From positions 1 to 5,249 of the forward strand of contig JAJZMA010000078.1 in assembly GCA_021850405.1 (NCBI GenBank): 5,249 nucleotides of DNA, in the 5' to 3' direction. Positions 1-5,249 of the stretch are shown piece after piece. Position numbers and translations under genes: made by a program. The notes beneath the pieces were generated by a model that worked only from the letters and a program-made list of their open reading frames with translations, ran no database searches and was not told where the DNA came from. The stretch's first letter is position 1, and each line of letters opens with the position of its first letter. Origin of the DNA: a bacterium (GTDB taxonomy: Bacteria; Chloroflexota; Dormibacteria; Aeolococcales; Aeolococcaceae).

Positions 1-87
1 TGATACATCGGGATATGCTTCGTTCGGCAGCACCTCCCAGAACCGCTCGCGGCCCGTGCTCATGCCGACCAGACACAGTTTCCACAT
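1..87 (-). other. Possible 5' fragment of a minus-strand reading frame at the left edge
   Basis: Reading leftward from an ATG at 87 (a second in-frame ATG lies at 63), 29 codons stay open to the window edge. From the second ATG the peptide begins MSTGRERFWEVLPNEAYPDV, whose composition is protein-like. Neither ATG has a clear Shine-Dalgarno sequence. The neighbouring minus frame, from an ATG at 103, is also open to the edge, and so are the plus frames, so openness alone proves little. I recognise no family. The flanking bases at about 101-130, on the minus strand GTTGACCCCGTTTTGAGACA, loosely resemble terminal repeats of some insertion sequences, so a transposase start is one guess. It may equally be chance. 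Confidence 0.15.
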
Positions 88-440
88 TATCAACAGCGGA
101 CATTCAGGTTTGTCTCAAAACGGGGTCAACTCCATCTCTGCATCGTCCGTGTTACGTCCGTTCGCAAGCCGTAAAACTATGCCATGAGAACTAGAGCCAC
201 CCAACAGAGCCCCGCTAGTTTGCCCGGCAACCAGGGCTGGCCCGGTTCCGCTCCGGAGCTATCTGCCTCCGGCCGGTGGTGCCCCGGTCTCTGGGACCTC
301 TCTCTCTGCCACTCACCACGAAGTGCAGGAAGGCAAGTACCAGGGGCCGGGTCGCACCTGGTCACTGACCCATCAGGGTGGGAGGGGTGAGCGCATGATG
401 GAGCGACTCCACCGGGGCATCCCTCATCGGGCAGAGCTTG

Positions 441-464
441 CTACCGACCGGTCAGCGTCGGTGG
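441..464. repeat. Inverted repeat, 8-bp stem with 8-nt loop
   Basis: CTACCGAC at 441-448 pairs with GTCGGTGG at 457-464, giving seven Watson-Crick pairs plus one G-U pair, around the loop CGGTCAGC. No T-run follows on either strand, so it does not look like an intrinsic terminator. It lies in the middle of the gene-poor stretch and could be part of a structured RNA or chance. Confidence 0.35.
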
Positions 465-663
465 CACAGTCCATGATGGGGGCACTCAGCAACAGTGTGC
501 GCCAATCCGCAATCCGCCCGGGGAAGCCTGACCCAGCTGGCGCTACCCCTGGCACGCTGCCCGCCACTGGCAAAGGAGTCGAAATCATGACCCTCGGAAT
601 AAAGATCGGCCCGCTGGTCCAGAATCTAAACCCGCAGCCGCGACAGCTTTAGGCCCAGCCCCT

Positions 664-687
664 TCTGCCGCAACCAGCTCCGGCAGA
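664..687. repeat. Inverted repeat, perfect 7-bp stem, downstream of the lipoprotein gene
   Basis: TCTGCCG at 664-670 and CGGCAGA at 681-687 are perfect reverse complements around a 10-base loop. On the minus strand it lies about 33-56 bases past the stop codon of the propeller lipoprotein. It is preceded, not followed, by the T-run on that strand, so it is not a canonical terminator. It may stabilise the 3' end of the message or contribute to pausing. Confidence 0.35.
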
Positions 688-697
688 CATAGCCCAG

Positions 698-716
698 AAA
701 AAATTGGCAAAAGCCT
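698..716 (-). terminator. Weak candidate terminator after the lipoprotein gene
   Basis: On the minus strand, four bases after the TGA at 722-720, the sequence reads AGGC TTTT GCC AA TTTTTT. This is a 3-bp GC stem with a four-base loop followed by a run of six T. The T-run and its position are right for an intrinsic terminator, but the stem is much shorter than usual, so termination here is only a suggestion. Confidence 0.25.
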
Positions 717-719
717 GTG

Positions 720-2009
720 TCATCCCGCAGGCAGAATGGCATCCAGTGTGCCCCAGGCTGCGGGAAACCTTCTGGACGTGCCAGCCAGAGGGCTGGCTAT
801 CACACCCTGTCCTGGCCCAAAAACGCCAGGTGTGGCGGCCTCTTCCAGCCGGTACACAAAGCTGGTTGCGGACACCCACCCTACTGCCCCAACCTGAGTT
901 GCCTGGGCAGAGCCCACGCGATAGTCATGCACCAGCGCCCCGGTCCGGGAGGAGTACACTGCAATACCAGCGTAGCCAACCGCAGACAAACTCACACTGT
1001 CACCGTAGACTGATAGGTAGCTGCCACCAGGCGAGAACTGGCATCCCACTGTCCCCTGCGCTGGCACGTACGGGACAGCATCCACAGTTACGCTGTTACC
1101 AGATGGAAGCTGTACCAGAATAAGGTTCCAGCGCTGCACTCCAGCAACCACCTGCCAGGTTTCGACCAGCCCAAGCTGCCGCCCATCCGGTGAGATGGCC
1201 GCGGTAACCGGAACGGTATTCACTGAAAACAGCTCCTGCACCCCACCTGCGCCCTGGATGGCCACCGAAAAAAAGGCGGCACCGACCGGAACCGCATGCC
1301 CTGCAAAGGTCGCCCCCTGAACCTCGACATACGCGCGGGTTCCAGAAGCAGAAACACCCAGCAACTGCAGGAACGGCACTGGCGCACTGCTGCTACTCCC
1401 TGCCGTGCGCAGGGCCACAGCCTCGCCAAGCTCAGTCTCCTTGCCACTTGCCATATCCAGGACAACCAGGTCTGCTGCTGGTGCTGGCCCATCTCCCAGG
1501 GTGTTCTGCTGCACTCCCAGCAGCGCTCCAGAAGGCAGGATGACAGGCTCCCCATTGGCAAGCCCATTGGTCTCACTGGCTAGCAGCTGGCTGGCAGCAG
1601 CACTGGCTACCGCCACACCTCCGCTCCTGTTCAGCACAGCGTAGTGGCTTCCAGAGACTACCAGGAGTCCGGCAGCAGCAGGTGCAACACCTGGCACTGG
1701 CTGATACGGCACTACAACCGTGCCGGTAACTGTTCCAGCTGCCGTTGCAATCGTGTAGGTAAAACCAGTCGCACCAGCTGTCGAGGGGTGGTCAAACACA
1801 AGGGTAGCGCCTGCAGTCCCCTTGGCCGGGGGCGCAACAGAATGTCCCGGATGTCCCTGCGTCCCGGGGGAAGGCGATGGTGATGCGTTTACGGCTGCAC
1901 CACAGGAAGAACATGCCATAGCGACAACCAGGGCGATGCCAGCAATGCGCGCCCGGATTACAGCTCTGTGCAGCTCCTTGCCCAAAAATCCCAACCTCCA
2001 CAACCTCAC
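720..2009 (-). CDS. Exported, probable lipoprotein with beta-propeller-like repeats; function unknown
   Basis: Protein of 429 residues from a GTG start at 2009. The N-terminus has a basic stretch (RAVIRARI, residues 15-22), a hydrophobic core (GIALVVAMA, 24-32) and Cys33/Cys36. The context A-C-S-S-C resembles a lipobox but lacks the usual Leu at -3. A Ser/Pro/Gly-rich linker (41-66) follows, as in many surface lipoproteins. The remainder is beta-rich, and short units such as AISPDGRQLGLV (271-282) and CQFSPGGSYLSVY (323-335) match the 'S-P-D-G-x-x-L' strand pattern of TolB/WD40-type propeller blades. A weaker unit sits near 373-388. No catalytic motif is visible, so a binding or scaffold role outside the membrane is inference. 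Start choice is uncertain: a TTG at 1985 (codon 9) has GGAGG nine bases upstream and gives a 421-residue protein with a tidier signal peptide. The GTG has only GAGG at 11 bases. It is the last gene of the co-directional cluster. Confidence 0.85.
   Translation of the reverse strand: MRLWRLGFLGKELHRAVIRARIAGIALVVAMACSSCGAAVNASPSPSPGTQGHPGHSVAPPAKGTAGATLVFDHPSTAGATGFTYTIATAAGTVTGTVVVPYQPVPGVAPAAAGLLVVSGSHYAVLNRSGGVAVASAAASQLLASETNGLANGEPVILPSGALLGVQQNTLGDGPAPAADLVVLDMASGKETELGEAVALRTAGSSSSAPVPFLQLLGVSASGTRAYVEVQGATFAGHAVPVGAAFFSVAIQGAGGVQELFSVNTVPVTAAISPDGRQLGLVETWQVVAGVQRWNLILVQLPSGNSVTVDAVPYVPAQGTVGCQFSPGGSYLSVYGDSVSLSAVGYAGIAVYSSRTGALVHDYRVGSAQATQVGAVGWVSATSFVYRLEEAATPGVFGPGQGVIASPLAGTSRRFPAAWGTLDAILPAG
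1995..1999 (-). promoter_or_regulatory. Ribosome binding site inside the annotated lipoprotein 5' end
   Basis: The minus strand reads GGAGG here, nine bases before a TTG at 1985-1983. This is the strongest SD near the lipoprotein start and argues for initiation at TTG 1985 rather than at the upstream GTG 2009. Confidence 0.45.
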
Positions 2010-2059
2010 TGCGAAACCGGCCTCAAAGAATCACACAAAAACAAAGTGCAGCTGGTGTG

Positions 2060-2065
2060 ACTATA
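2060..2065 (-). promoter_or_regulatory. -10-like hexamer upstream of the lipoprotein gene
   Basis: TATAGT on the minus strand matches the TATAAT consensus at five of six positions and lies about 50 bases before GTG 2009. No TTGACA-like -35 was found 16-18 bases upstream, so this is a -10 candidate only. The rest of the 228-base gap (2010-2237) shows no other recognisable site apart from a weak 5-bp hairpin (CAGCT/AGCTG) at 2218-2235, directly after the transporter stop. Confidence 0.25.
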
Positions 2066-2237
2066 CCCTGCACCCGGCTAGAGTGGTTCGCATCCGGGCC
2101 AGGACGATACACTGACAGGACTGCCCATACACACCGCCCGCAACCCGCCGCCAGGCTCACCCGGAGTCCAGTGAAAACCGCACCGATGGCGATCCCTGGT
2201 TAACTATTCGCCCCATGCAGCTACTGCCGCAGCTGGC

Positions 2238-3635
2238 TCAGCCGGGAACGCTCGGGGCCATCTTTCTGGGATTGGCCCTTCCCTCGGGAATAAACGCAAT
2301 CACCAGGCTACCTATAACCATCCATGCAGCAAAGACAGCGAAAATGAGCGGATATCCAGCTGGGAGGGCAAACACCTTTCCATGTGCATCCCCAAAGTCA
2401 AGCAAAAAACCACCGGCAAAGCGGGCGACAATGCCTGACCCCGCGGTGGCCACATTTGAAAACGCCATAAACAGGGCAGCCTTTTCCGCAGGGACATAGT
2501 CCATGAGAAAGACCCAGTCCACCGAAAGGAATGCGCCAAACCCAAGGCCAATAAAAAGCCCCATAAAGGCTGCCTGGGCTGCAAAATCCGGCACATGCAG
2601 AATGCGCGCTGCCGGGTCCAGAAGAAATGCGGGAATCATCAGCACCGAATGGCTAAAGATAAGCCCAATGTTGCCAGCAGCACTCACAAGACCACTCGCA
2701 ACAATCATGGGTCGGCGCCCGGTTATATCCGAAAGCCTGGCTGCGGGCCAGGTTACAAGCAGTGCCACAAAGACCACCAGTCCGACCAGCGTGTAGGTGG
2801 AGGATATCGCCCGGGAAGCATCATGCGGAAAGAAAGCGTCAGTGAAAAAGAAAAGGGTAAAGCTCTGTATTCCTACAATCCCCATGAGAATAAATAGGCG
2901 CGAAAGGGTAAGGAGAAAGAACGGACGGTTTCTGAGTGGTATAAAGAAATCGGAGGCAGGACTACGCTTTTCCCTGCGCTCCATATGCTGTGGCTCACGT
3001 ATCCGTGCCGCTGTAATCACAAGCCCGATCACCAGCACCGCACCACAGGTAAAGGGCGAGGCACGCACGCCTGCCTTGCCTAGCACAATGCCAGCTACCA
3101 CAGTCCCAGTCAGGATGCCGACCAGATTGGCAACGCCATAGTAGCCTGATGCCTGTGCCCGCTCATCCTCTGGCACCACATCTGGCAGCAACCCCTGGTA
3201 GGGAGCCTGGGCGCTGTTGGAGGAAGCCTGCAGCAGCAGATAGGCCACAGCAAGCCACCAGAACGCACCTGCCAGTGCCATGAAGAAGAGAAACACAAGA
3301 TCAGAGGCAGTTCCCACAAACATGAATGGATACCGCCGCCCGTACCTGGAAGAAAAGCCGTCAGACCACATCCCACACAGCGGCTGCCAGATCACAGCAA
3401 GCAGGGTCCCGATTCCCTCAAGGACACTTAGCGCCAGCCCCTGGTGCGCCACCCCCACGAACCGCTCGATCAGGAACGGAATGACCAGCGTGCCTAGCGC
3501 CTGCCACAGGTAGCCTATAGACACCCAGTAGGCAGAAAGCGCTATAAGCCGCGCCTGTCCCAGATGCCTCACAGATGAATCACCATCCTGCGTGAGCCTC
3601 CTGCCAGCACCGGCCGCAAGGGAAGAGTCACTCAT
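2238..3635 (-). CDS. MFS transporter, SLC45/GPH-like, 12 membrane helices; substrate unknown
   Basis: Integral membrane protein of 465 residues from an ATG at 3635. About twelve hydrophobic segments can be read (roughly 28-58, 66-89, 103-122, 124-138, 164-186, 195-211, 236-262, 279-297, 307-328, 352-375, 387-412, 427-450). The MFS loop 2-3 signature is clear at 88-101 (G-x-W-S-D then Y-G-R-R), and its pseudo-repeat lies in the second half at 299-308 (A-R-L-S-D-I-T-G-R-R). A second internal echo is PDVVPEDERAQASG (151-164) against DYVPAEKAALFMAFSN (379-394). These motifs resemble the sucrose/glycoside-cation symporter-like (SLC45, GPH) branch, so a sugar or other small solute is plausible, but substrate and direction cannot be read from sequence. 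An in-frame TTG at 3674 would add 13 residues. I prefer ATG 3635 because GGGA precedes it by nine bases and GGGAG by 14. The gene follows the phosphofructokinase with a 140-base gap. Confidence 0.92.
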   Translation of the reverse strand: MSDSSLAAGAGRRLTQDGDSSVRHLGQARLIALSAYWVSIGYLWQALGTLVIPFLIERFVGVAHQGLALSVLEGIGTLLAVIWQPLCGMWSDGFSSRYGRRYPFMFVGTASDLVFLFFMALAGAFWWLAVAYLLLQASSNSAQAPYQGLLPDVVPEDERAQASGYYGVANLVGILTGTVVAGIVLGKAGVRASPFTCGAVLVIGLVITAARIREPQHMERREKRSPASDFFIPLRNRPFFLLTLSRLFILMGIVGIQSFTLFFFTDAFFPHDASRAISSTYTLVGLVVFVALLVTWPAARLSDITGRRPMIVASGLVSAAGNIGLIFSHSVLMIPAFLLDPAARILHVPDFAAQAAFMGLFIGLGFGAFLSVDWVFLMDYVPAEKAALFMAFSNVATAGSGIVARFAGGFLLDFGDAHGKVFALPAGYPLIFAVFAAWMVIGSLVIAFIPEGRANPRKMAPSVPG

Positions 3636-3748
3636 GGAAGTTTTTCCCACTCCCTGCAGGAAAGTACCCTGCAAACATCAGTGGAAAGACGGGATCTGGC
3701 AAAGAGTGTCCTCCACGAGTGGGCGCGGAAAGCAGTGGTCCCGTATCT

Positions 3749-3773
3749 GCGCTGCGGCCTCCGGTGGCAGCGC
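3749..3773. repeat. Perfect 7-bp hairpin directly after the phosphofructokinase stop
   Basis: GCGCTGC (3749-3755) and GCAGCGC (3767-3773) are perfect reverse complements with an 11-base loop. On the minus strand the stem starts two bases after the TGA at 3778-3776. No T-run follows on that strand, and the run of T lies before it, inside the last codons. It could block 3' exonucleases or reduce readthrough into the transporter gene, but it is not a textbook terminator. The rest of the gap to the transporter shows no confident promoter. Confidence 0.4.
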
Positions 3774-3775
3774 CC

Positions 3776-4801
3776 TCAAAAAAAGGTCGCTGCAAGATCG
3801 TAAAGCTCCCTTGGCACCCGACGTTGCTCTGCCACCACATCACTGATGGCGGCGGTCTCAACCGTTCCACATCGAACTACACCCATGCGGCCCCACTCTT
3901 GCCTTCGAATGAGATCGTACGCATACGCACCCACCCGCGTAGCCCATATGCGATCAAAGGCAGTCGGGGAGCCACCCCTCTGGGTGTGCCCAAGAACAGT
4001 GGCCCGTGTTTCGTTGCCAGTCTCCTGCTCAATTAGGTCTGCCAGACGTTCACCTACCCCCCGCCGCGAGAGCTGCGCATGCCCAAAAGCGTCGGTGCGC
4101 ACTGGTGTTTCTGCTACCCCTGCCAGGTCCACTCCCTCAGCTACCACGATGATGCTGAAATCCCTGCCACCACTACGCCTCCTCTCCAGGTGCTGCATGA
4201 CTGCCTCAAGGGTTGCCGGAAACTCAGGAATAGCAATAAAATCTGCTCCCCCAGCAAGCCCACCCTCCACTGCAACCCAGCCCGTATCACGTCCCATTAC
4301 CTCAACCACCATCACACGATGGTGCGAGGCGGCCGTGGTATGCAGGCGATCCAGCGCTTCAGTGACAATATGCACGGCGCTGTCAAACCCAATGCAGTAC
4401 TCAGTAACCGAGAGATCATTATCCATCGTCTTGGGGACACCGACCACCGGCACCCCGGCTTCACCCAGCCAGGCAGCGACCCCAAGGGTGTCATCTCCCC
4501 CTATCGCCACCAGCGCGTCAATGCTGGCAGATTCAAGATTGGACCTGACCAGCTCAAGCCCACCCTCCACCTTCCTTGGATTGACGCGGGAACTCCCCAG
4601 CATAGTCCCTCCCAACTGGATGATTCCAGACACCGCCCGCCGCTCAATCTCAAAAAAATCGCCACTGCCGGTAAGGCCCGCCCATCCGTTACGGATACCG
4701 ATAACCGTGTCGCCGCTTGCCAGTGCCGGACGAACAACCGCGCGTATGGCAGCATTGAGACCTGGCGCATCCCCCCCCCCAGTAAGAATCCCAATCCTCA
4801 A
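3776..4801 (-). CDS. pfp: 6-phosphofructokinase, group III, predicted PPi-dependent
   Basis: Cytosolic enzyme of 341 residues, a normal length for bacterial PFK-A family proteins. It phosphorylates fructose 6-phosphate to fructose 1,6-bisphosphate in glycolysis. Family landmarks in order: nucleotide/phosphate loop TGGGDAPGLNAAIR (7-20); Arg72; IGGDDTLG (100-107); GVPKTMDND (121-129) with the catalytic base Asp127; Arg162; MGR (169-171); Glu222; and GHTQRGGSP (271-279). The donor-site pair is Asp104 and Lys124, where E. coli ATP-PFK has Gly and Gly. In characterised enzymes such as the Amycolatopsis methanolica PPi-PFK, Asp104/Lys124 goes with pyrophosphate use and a reversible reaction (EC 2.7.1.90). 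Arg154, an effector-site residue in E. coli, is His here, in keeping with loss of classical allostery. The start is TTG at 4801, fixed by the N-terminal motif and a strong SD. Codons 8-11 contain a run of ten G. ATP specificity cannot be ruled out from sequence; the symbol follows the predicted donor. Confidence 0.95.
   Translation of the reverse strand: MRIGILTGGGDAPGLNAAIRAVVRPALASGDTVIGIRNGWAGLTGSGDFFEIERRAVSGIIQLGGTMLGSSRVNPRKVEGGLELVRSNLESASIDALVAIGGDDTLGVAAWLGEAGVPVVGVPKTMDNDLSVTEYCIGFDSAVHIVTEALDRLHTTAASHHRVMVVEVMGRDTGWVAVEGGLAGGADFIAIPEFPATLEAVMQHLERRRSGGRDFSIIVVAEGVDLAGVAETPVRTDAFGHAQLSRRGVGERLADLIEQETGNETRATVLGHTQRGGSPTAFDRIWATRVGAYAYDLIRRQEWGRMGVVRCGTVETAAISDVVAEQRRVPRELYDLAATFF
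4771..4780. repeat. Homopolymer run of ten C (G on the coding strand) in the phosphofructokinase gene
   Basis: Ten consecutive C on the plus strand encode Gly8-Gly9-Gly10 and the first base of Asp11 of the phosphofructokinase, all GGG codons. The frame is intact as given. Gain or loss of one base would frameshift the gene after about ten codons. Confidence 0.9.
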
Positions 4802-4803
4802 AA

Positions 4804-4812
4804 CTCCTCCTT
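4804..4812 (-). promoter_or_regulatory. Ribosome binding site deciding the TTG start of phosphofructokinase
   Basis: The minus strand reads AAGGAGGAG, with the GGAGG core four bases before TTG 4801. Spacing is slightly tight but the SD is near-perfect. No ATG or GTG lies in frame close enough to keep the N-terminal TGGGDAPG loop, so TTG is the supported start. Confidence 0.7.
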
Positions 4813-4863
4813 TGTCTTATTCCATCTCTTGGCCCTGCACTGCATTCCACTAAGCACCTGCCC

Positions 4864-4876
4864 GGGCCACAGGCCC
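4864..4876. repeat. Short GC hairpin between acyl-CoA dehydrogenase and phosphofructokinase genes
   Basis: GGGCC (4864-4868) and GGCCC (4872-4876) form a 5-bp stem with a three-base loop, about 60 bases past the acyl-CoA dehydrogenase stop on the minus strand. No T-run follows on either strand. It could be a weak pause site or chance in GC-rich sequence. Confidence 0.25.
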
Positions 4877-4934
4877 CCAAATGAACAAACCACCCGACCT
4901 GGGCTCATCCCTACTGCCGGGGCCAATCTGCCTG

Positions 4935-5249
4935 CTAATGCCCACGGGCAAGTTCTCTGGCTATGACCAGCCGCTGGATCTGATTGGTGCCCTCATAGAT
5001 CTGGGTGATCTTGGCATCCCGCATCATACGCTCGACCGGATACTCGTTCACATAACCGTAGCCACCGAGCACCTGCACGGCATCAGTCGTGACCCGCATC
5101 GCAGTGTCACTGGCAAAAAGCTTGGCCATGGCCGCAAACCGGGTCATATCTGCTGCGTGAGTGTCGACCTTTTCGCAGGCTGCGTAAAGCAGTGCGCGTG
5201 CGGCTGCCACTCCTGCCGCCATGTCGGCCAGCATGAACTGCACTCCCTG
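4935..5249 (-). CDS. Acyl-CoA dehydrogenase, C-terminal part (cut by window edge)
   Basis: The last 104 codons of an FAD-dependent acyl-CoA dehydrogenase, which introduces the alpha-beta double bond of acyl-CoA in beta-oxidation or amino-acid breakdown and passes electrons to electron-transfer flavoprotein. Family proteins have about 380 residues, so roughly 275 lie beyond the right edge and the true start is not visible. Seen here: the helical C-terminal domain starting [11 protein letters not shown], the FAD-contact motif [16 protein letters not shown] (visible residues 59-74), and the terminal signature [20 protein letters not shown] (81-100). Glu86 of the visible part sits where SCAD, MCAD and butyryl-CoA dehydrogenases have their catalytic base. 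Isovaleryl- and long-chain enzymes lack Glu at this place, so a short/medium-chain type is favoured. Exact substrate is unknown. The stop is TAG at 4937-4935, and 133 bases separate it from the phosphofructokinase start. Confidence 0.95.
   Translation of the reverse strand, partial: QGVQFMLADMAAGVAAARALLYAACEKVDTHAADMTRFAAMAKLFASDTAMRVTTDAVQVLGGYGYVNEYPVERMMRDAKITQIYEGTNQIQRLVIARELARGH

Larger units (their letters stand above)
88..719. other. Intergenic stretch without a convincing gene
   Basis: About 630 bases with no frame that reads like a protein: the open frames here are short, rich in Pro, Arg, Gly, Ser and Gln, and lack domains or hydrophobic periodicity. No tRNA T-arm, rRNA, CRISPR repeat or familiar riboswitch core was recognised on either strand. 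What can be seen: a short CT run near 297-308; an inverted repeat ACCAGG/CCTGGT within about 338-363; an octamer CATGATGG occurring twice (394-401 and 472-479); a hairpin at 441-464; an SD-led 21-codon frame at 587-652; and a hairpin at 664-687. It could be a decayed gene, an unrecognised RNA, or plain spacer at the 3' end of the minus-strand gene cluster. Confidence 0.5.

Noticed and set aside
461..590. Resemblance to a cobalamin riboswitch (fragments such as GCCACTGG and GGGGAAGCCTGACC)
   Set aside because: The conserved elements are incomplete and in the wrong order, and no downstream plus-strand gene is present to be regulated.
323..652. Plus-strand 109-codon frame in the left intergenic stretch
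   Set aside because: Composition is not protein-like, no SD precedes its first ATG and no motif is visible. Only its last 21 codons have a usable SD, and these are reported as a separate low-interest finding.
704..1883. Several plus- and minus-strand frames of 70-140 codons within the lipoprotein gene
   Set aside because: They overlap the 429-residue exported protein in other frames, have biased composition and show no signal of independent coding.
3636..3674. TTG start at 3674 for the transporter
   Set aside because: It adds 13 residues with no membrane or family feature. ATG 3635 is a standard start with purine-rich sequence at suitable spacing.
3846..4966. Two long plus-strand open frames (about 335 and 295 codons) opposite the phosphofructokinase
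   Set aside because: They are antisense shadows of a well-supported conserved enzyme. Their products are Ser/Pro/Thr/Arg-rich or low-complexity and show no domain, and the minus-strand gene accounts for the sequence.
1..5249. CRISPR array, tRNA or rRNA gene
   Set aside because: No regularly spaced direct repeats, no tRNA T-arm with matching acceptor stem and no rRNA core sequence were seen on either strand.

Overview
The window carries four protein-coding genes, all on the minus strand. In transcription order (right to left) they are: the C-terminal end of an acyl-CoA dehydrogenase cut by the right edge; a complete phosphofructokinase; a complete 12-helix major facilitator (MFS) transporter of the SLC45/GPH-like sort; and a complete exported, probably lipid-anchored beta-propeller-like protein. 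The left 0.6-0.7 kb holds no convincing gene. The moderately high G+C, GTG/TTG starts, Shine-Dalgarno sites of the AAGGAGG type, a phosphofructokinase of the 'mixed-substrate' (group III) type and a Ser/Pro-linker lipoprotein suggest a high-G+C Gram-positive (Actinomycetota) or Chloroflexota-like bacterium. This is inference from gene style; no taxonomic marker is present.

Region by region. 1-719: non-coding by eye, with a possible fragment of a minus-strand reading frame at the extreme left edge, a good inverted repeat at 441-464, a second at 664-687, a small SD-preceded 21-codon frame at 587-652, and a weak T-tract signal just past the lipoprotein stop. 720-2009: secreted propeller-like lipoprotein. 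2010-2237: intergenic, with only a -10-like hexamer. 2238-3635: MFS transporter. 3636-3775: intergenic, with a perfect 7-bp hairpin directly after the phosphofructokinase stop. 3776-4801: phosphofructokinase. 4802-4934: intergenic with a strong SD. 4935-5249: acyl-CoA dehydrogenase C-terminus.

The four genes are co-directional, but gaps of about 130-230 bases separate them, so a single operon is possible but not shown. The combination is metabolic: fatty acyl-CoA oxidation, the fructose-6-phosphate/fructose-1,6-bisphosphate step, and a transporter whose distant relatives move sugars. The most informative observation is that the phosphofructokinase carries Asp at position 104 and Lys at 124, the pair associated with pyrophosphate rather than ATP as phosphoryl donor. 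A routine annotation of '6-phosphofructokinase, ATP' may therefore be wrong. I found no clear evidence of a previously undescribed multi-gene system.
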